DNA from: Brevibacillus thermoruber 423
GTDB lineage: Bacteria; Bacillota; Bacilli; Brevibacillales; Brevibacillaceae
Length of the DNA: 64,000 nt
Reading direction: 5' to 3'
Assembly: GCF_000454065.1 (NCBI RefSeq)
Contig: NZ_KE695649.1
Coordinates: 370,624-434,623 of the forward strand
Position numbers and translations under genes: made by a program. The notes beneath the pieces are model-generated. The model was not told the DNA's origin. It saw nothing but the letters and a program-made list of their open reading frames with translations, and did no database searches. Each line of letters begins with the position of its first letter. Position 1 is the first letter of the stretch. Positions 62,594 through 64,000 of the stretch are shown one piece after another.

Positions 62594-64000
62594 ATGAATG
62601 GGCGTACCGCGCGAAAACGAATCCTTTCGCTGCAGATGAAAGGAAAACTGCTGCTGACCTTTGCCGTGATTCTGCTATTGCCGAGTCTGCTGATCGGTTG
62701 GGTCTCTTTCTACAGCGCCAAGAAGGAAATTGAGAACCAACTGCTGCAGCGGGCTGACGAGCAGGTGAAGACCCTGGACGGAACGATTGATTCCTACCTG
62801 GGCCTGCAGGTAAAGGAGGCGGAGCGGATCGCTTCCCATCTGGCTGGACAGGGGCTCAAGAAAAACGACCCTGGAGCGCATGCGTATTTGCAGGAAACCT
62901 ACACCCTCCACAAGGAGTGGGAAAATCTGTTCATCGGAACGGAGACGGGCGCGTTCGTCAGTACGGTGCCGGTCAACAAGGCCGGGTATGACCCGCGTAC
63001 CAGACCTTGGTACCAACTGGCCATGGAGAACAAGGGAAAAACGGTCATCACCGACCCGTACGTCGCCGCGTCCACGGGCCGCGTCGTCATCACCATTGCC
63101 CGGACTACCAAGGACGGGCACGGGGTGGTCGGGCTCGACCTCAACCTGGAGGAACTGGCCAAGATCACCAGCCGGGTCAAAATCGGCAAATCAGGTTACG
63201 TTGTACTGATGGACCAACACCGGAAGTTCATCGTCCATCCCGAGCAGAAACCGGGGACGGAAGCGGAGAAGGCGGATTACATAGACCACCTCTATACGAC
63301 AGAAGCGGGCACGTTTGAGTACGTCAACCAGGACGGACTGAGCAAGAAAATGGCATATGTCACCAACGGGCTGACCGGCTGGAAGCTGGCGGGCACCTAT
63401 TACGTCAGCGAAGCGGATGCGGATGCCGCACGCGTGCTGCCCGCCATTCTGACGATTGTGGCCGGCTCTGTGATAGGCGGCGCCGCGATTGTGCTGTGGA
63501 TCGTCCGCTCGATCACGCGTCCGCTCGGCGTGTTGATGGCTGCCGCCGCCAAAATCAGCGAGGGCGACCTGTCCGAACCGGTCAAGGTAAACGCCAGGGA
63601 CGAGATCGGCCGGTTGGCGGAGAGCTTCGAGGGCATGCGCCTGTCGCTGCAGTCTGTCCTGGCCGAGGTGAACCAGGGAGCCGTCCAGGTGGCGGCGTCG
63701 GCGGAGGAGCTGATGGCGAGCGCGGACCAGAGCAGCAAGGCGAGCGAACAAATCTCTTCCGCGATTCAGGAAGTGGCCGTCGGGGCGGACAAGCAGGTAG
63801 CCAGCGTGGAAGAGGCGTACCAGGTGGTCAACATGATGGCAAGCGCCGCGGAACAGATCAACGGCAGCACGCAGCAGGTGGCCGGGCTGGCTTCCGAAGC
63901 AGCGGGCAAAGCGGCTTCCGGCAGCCAGACCGTGCAAACGGCGATCAACCAGATGACGGAAATGAACGCCACCGTCAAGGAATTGGCGCATACCGTGGAC
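62594..64000 (+). CDS. Methyl-accepting chemotaxis protein, 5' part
   Basis: The right edge cuts the gene after 469 codons. TM1 about 19-40, dCache_1 sensor about 45-275, TM2 about 280-300, HAMP about 302-355, then the start of the signalling helices. The sensor has Y132, R137, W139 and Y140 (GYDPRTRPWY) plus D182 (GLDL), the spacing of the amino acid-binding dCache motif, so an amino acid ligand is predicted. AGGAGG precedes ATG 62594. No other chemotaxis genes are in view. Confidence 0.9.
   Translation, partial: MNGRTARKRILSLQMKGKLLLTFAVILLLPSLLIGWVSFYSAKKEIENQLLQRADEQVKTLDGTIDSYLGLQVKEAERIASHLAGQGLKKNDPGAHAYLQETYTLHKEWENLFIGTETGAFVSTVPVNKAGYDPRTRPWYQLAMENKGKTVITDPYVAASTGRVVITIARTTKDGHGVVGLDLNLEELAKITSRVKIGKSGYVVLMDQHRKFIVHPEQKPGTEAEKADYIDHLYTTEAGTFEYVNQDGLSKKMAYVTNGLTGWKLAGTYYVSEADADAARVLPAILTIVAGSVIGGAAIVLWIVRSITRPLGVLMAAAAKISEGDLSEPVKVNARDEIGRLAESFEGMRLSLQSVLAEVNQGAVQVAASAEELMASADQSSKASEQISSAIQEVAVGADKQVASVEEAYQVVNMMASAAEQINGSTQQVAGLASEAAGKAASGSQTVQTAINQMTEMNATVKELAHTVD

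Noticed and set aside
1..64000. CRISPR arrays, tRNA or rRNA genes
   Set aside because: No regularly spaced identical repeats, cloverleaf with CCA-like end or rRNA core sequence was seen on either strand.

Overview
The window reads as a moderately high-GC member of the Bacillales, most like Paenibacillaceae or Brevibacillus. The reasons are strong AGGAGG ribosome binding sites, frequent GTG and TTG starts, T-tract intrinsic terminators, a coproheme decarboxylase of the HemQ type, YisL, YitT, CsoR-family and RpiR-family regulators, and an S-layer-homology protein. The placement is inferred from gene content only. No tRNA, rRNA or CRISPR array was found. Both edges cut genes: an SsuD-like monooxygenase on the left and a chemoreceptor on the right.

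Layout. 1-2.3 kb: sulfonate monooxygenase and its ABC transporter (ssuD-C-B). 2.3-5 kb: mostly non-coding, with a candidate structured RNA, a small membrane protein, an L,D-transpeptidase and a membrane protein. 5-11.4 kb: one eight-gene operon, ehuBCDA-ectABCD, joining ectoine uptake to ectoine and hydroxyectoine synthesis; a structured leader with an intrinsic terminator sits before its first gene. 11.4-18.3 kb: a repeat next to a decayed membrane gene, glutathione peroxidase, a lone branched-chain amino acid binding lipoprotein, and an aldehyde dehydrogenase-DUF779 unit with a good sigma-54 promoter opposite its likely sigma-54 activator, then a CstR-like repressor with its own operator. 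18.6-23 kb: two M20 amidohydrolases, an M20 remnant and a beta-hydroxyacid dehydrogenase. 23.2-25.8 kb: the queuosine precursor operon queC-D-E-F behind a preQ1-I riboswitch with a terminator. 26-35 kb: cutC, a frameshifted small gene, then galK-galT-galE-pgm-M24-ROK with a promoter/operator.

35-38.2 kb: a divergent MHS-family transporter and acyl-CoA ligase. 38.7-40.4 kb: an AT-rich islet with a secreted toxin-like protein, a TPR protein and a decayed IS91-type transposase. 40.5-44.2 kb: class I ribonucleotide reductase nrdA-nrdB with two NrdR boxes, a cobalamin riboswitch and a terminator in series. 44.3-50.2 kb: a thioesterase and a striking junction at about 45,145, where a metE 3' fragment and a 5'-truncated sigma-54 regulator gene meet back to back; then a lysine-less biotinyl-domain protein, DUF3870, acyl-CoA dehydrogenase and a CoA transferase. 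50.3-64 kb: YitT, a large coiled-coil DUF2325 protein, an ECF sigma/anti-sigma-like pair, YisL, the RpiR-nagB unit, hemQ, a YcdB/SLH protein, a 350-bp inverted-repeat element, an ArAE exporter and a chemoreceptor.

The most notable points are layered RNA-level control (ectoine leader, preQ1 and B12 riboswitches), the toxin-like islet, the metE/regulator junction and the hairpin-bearing repeats.
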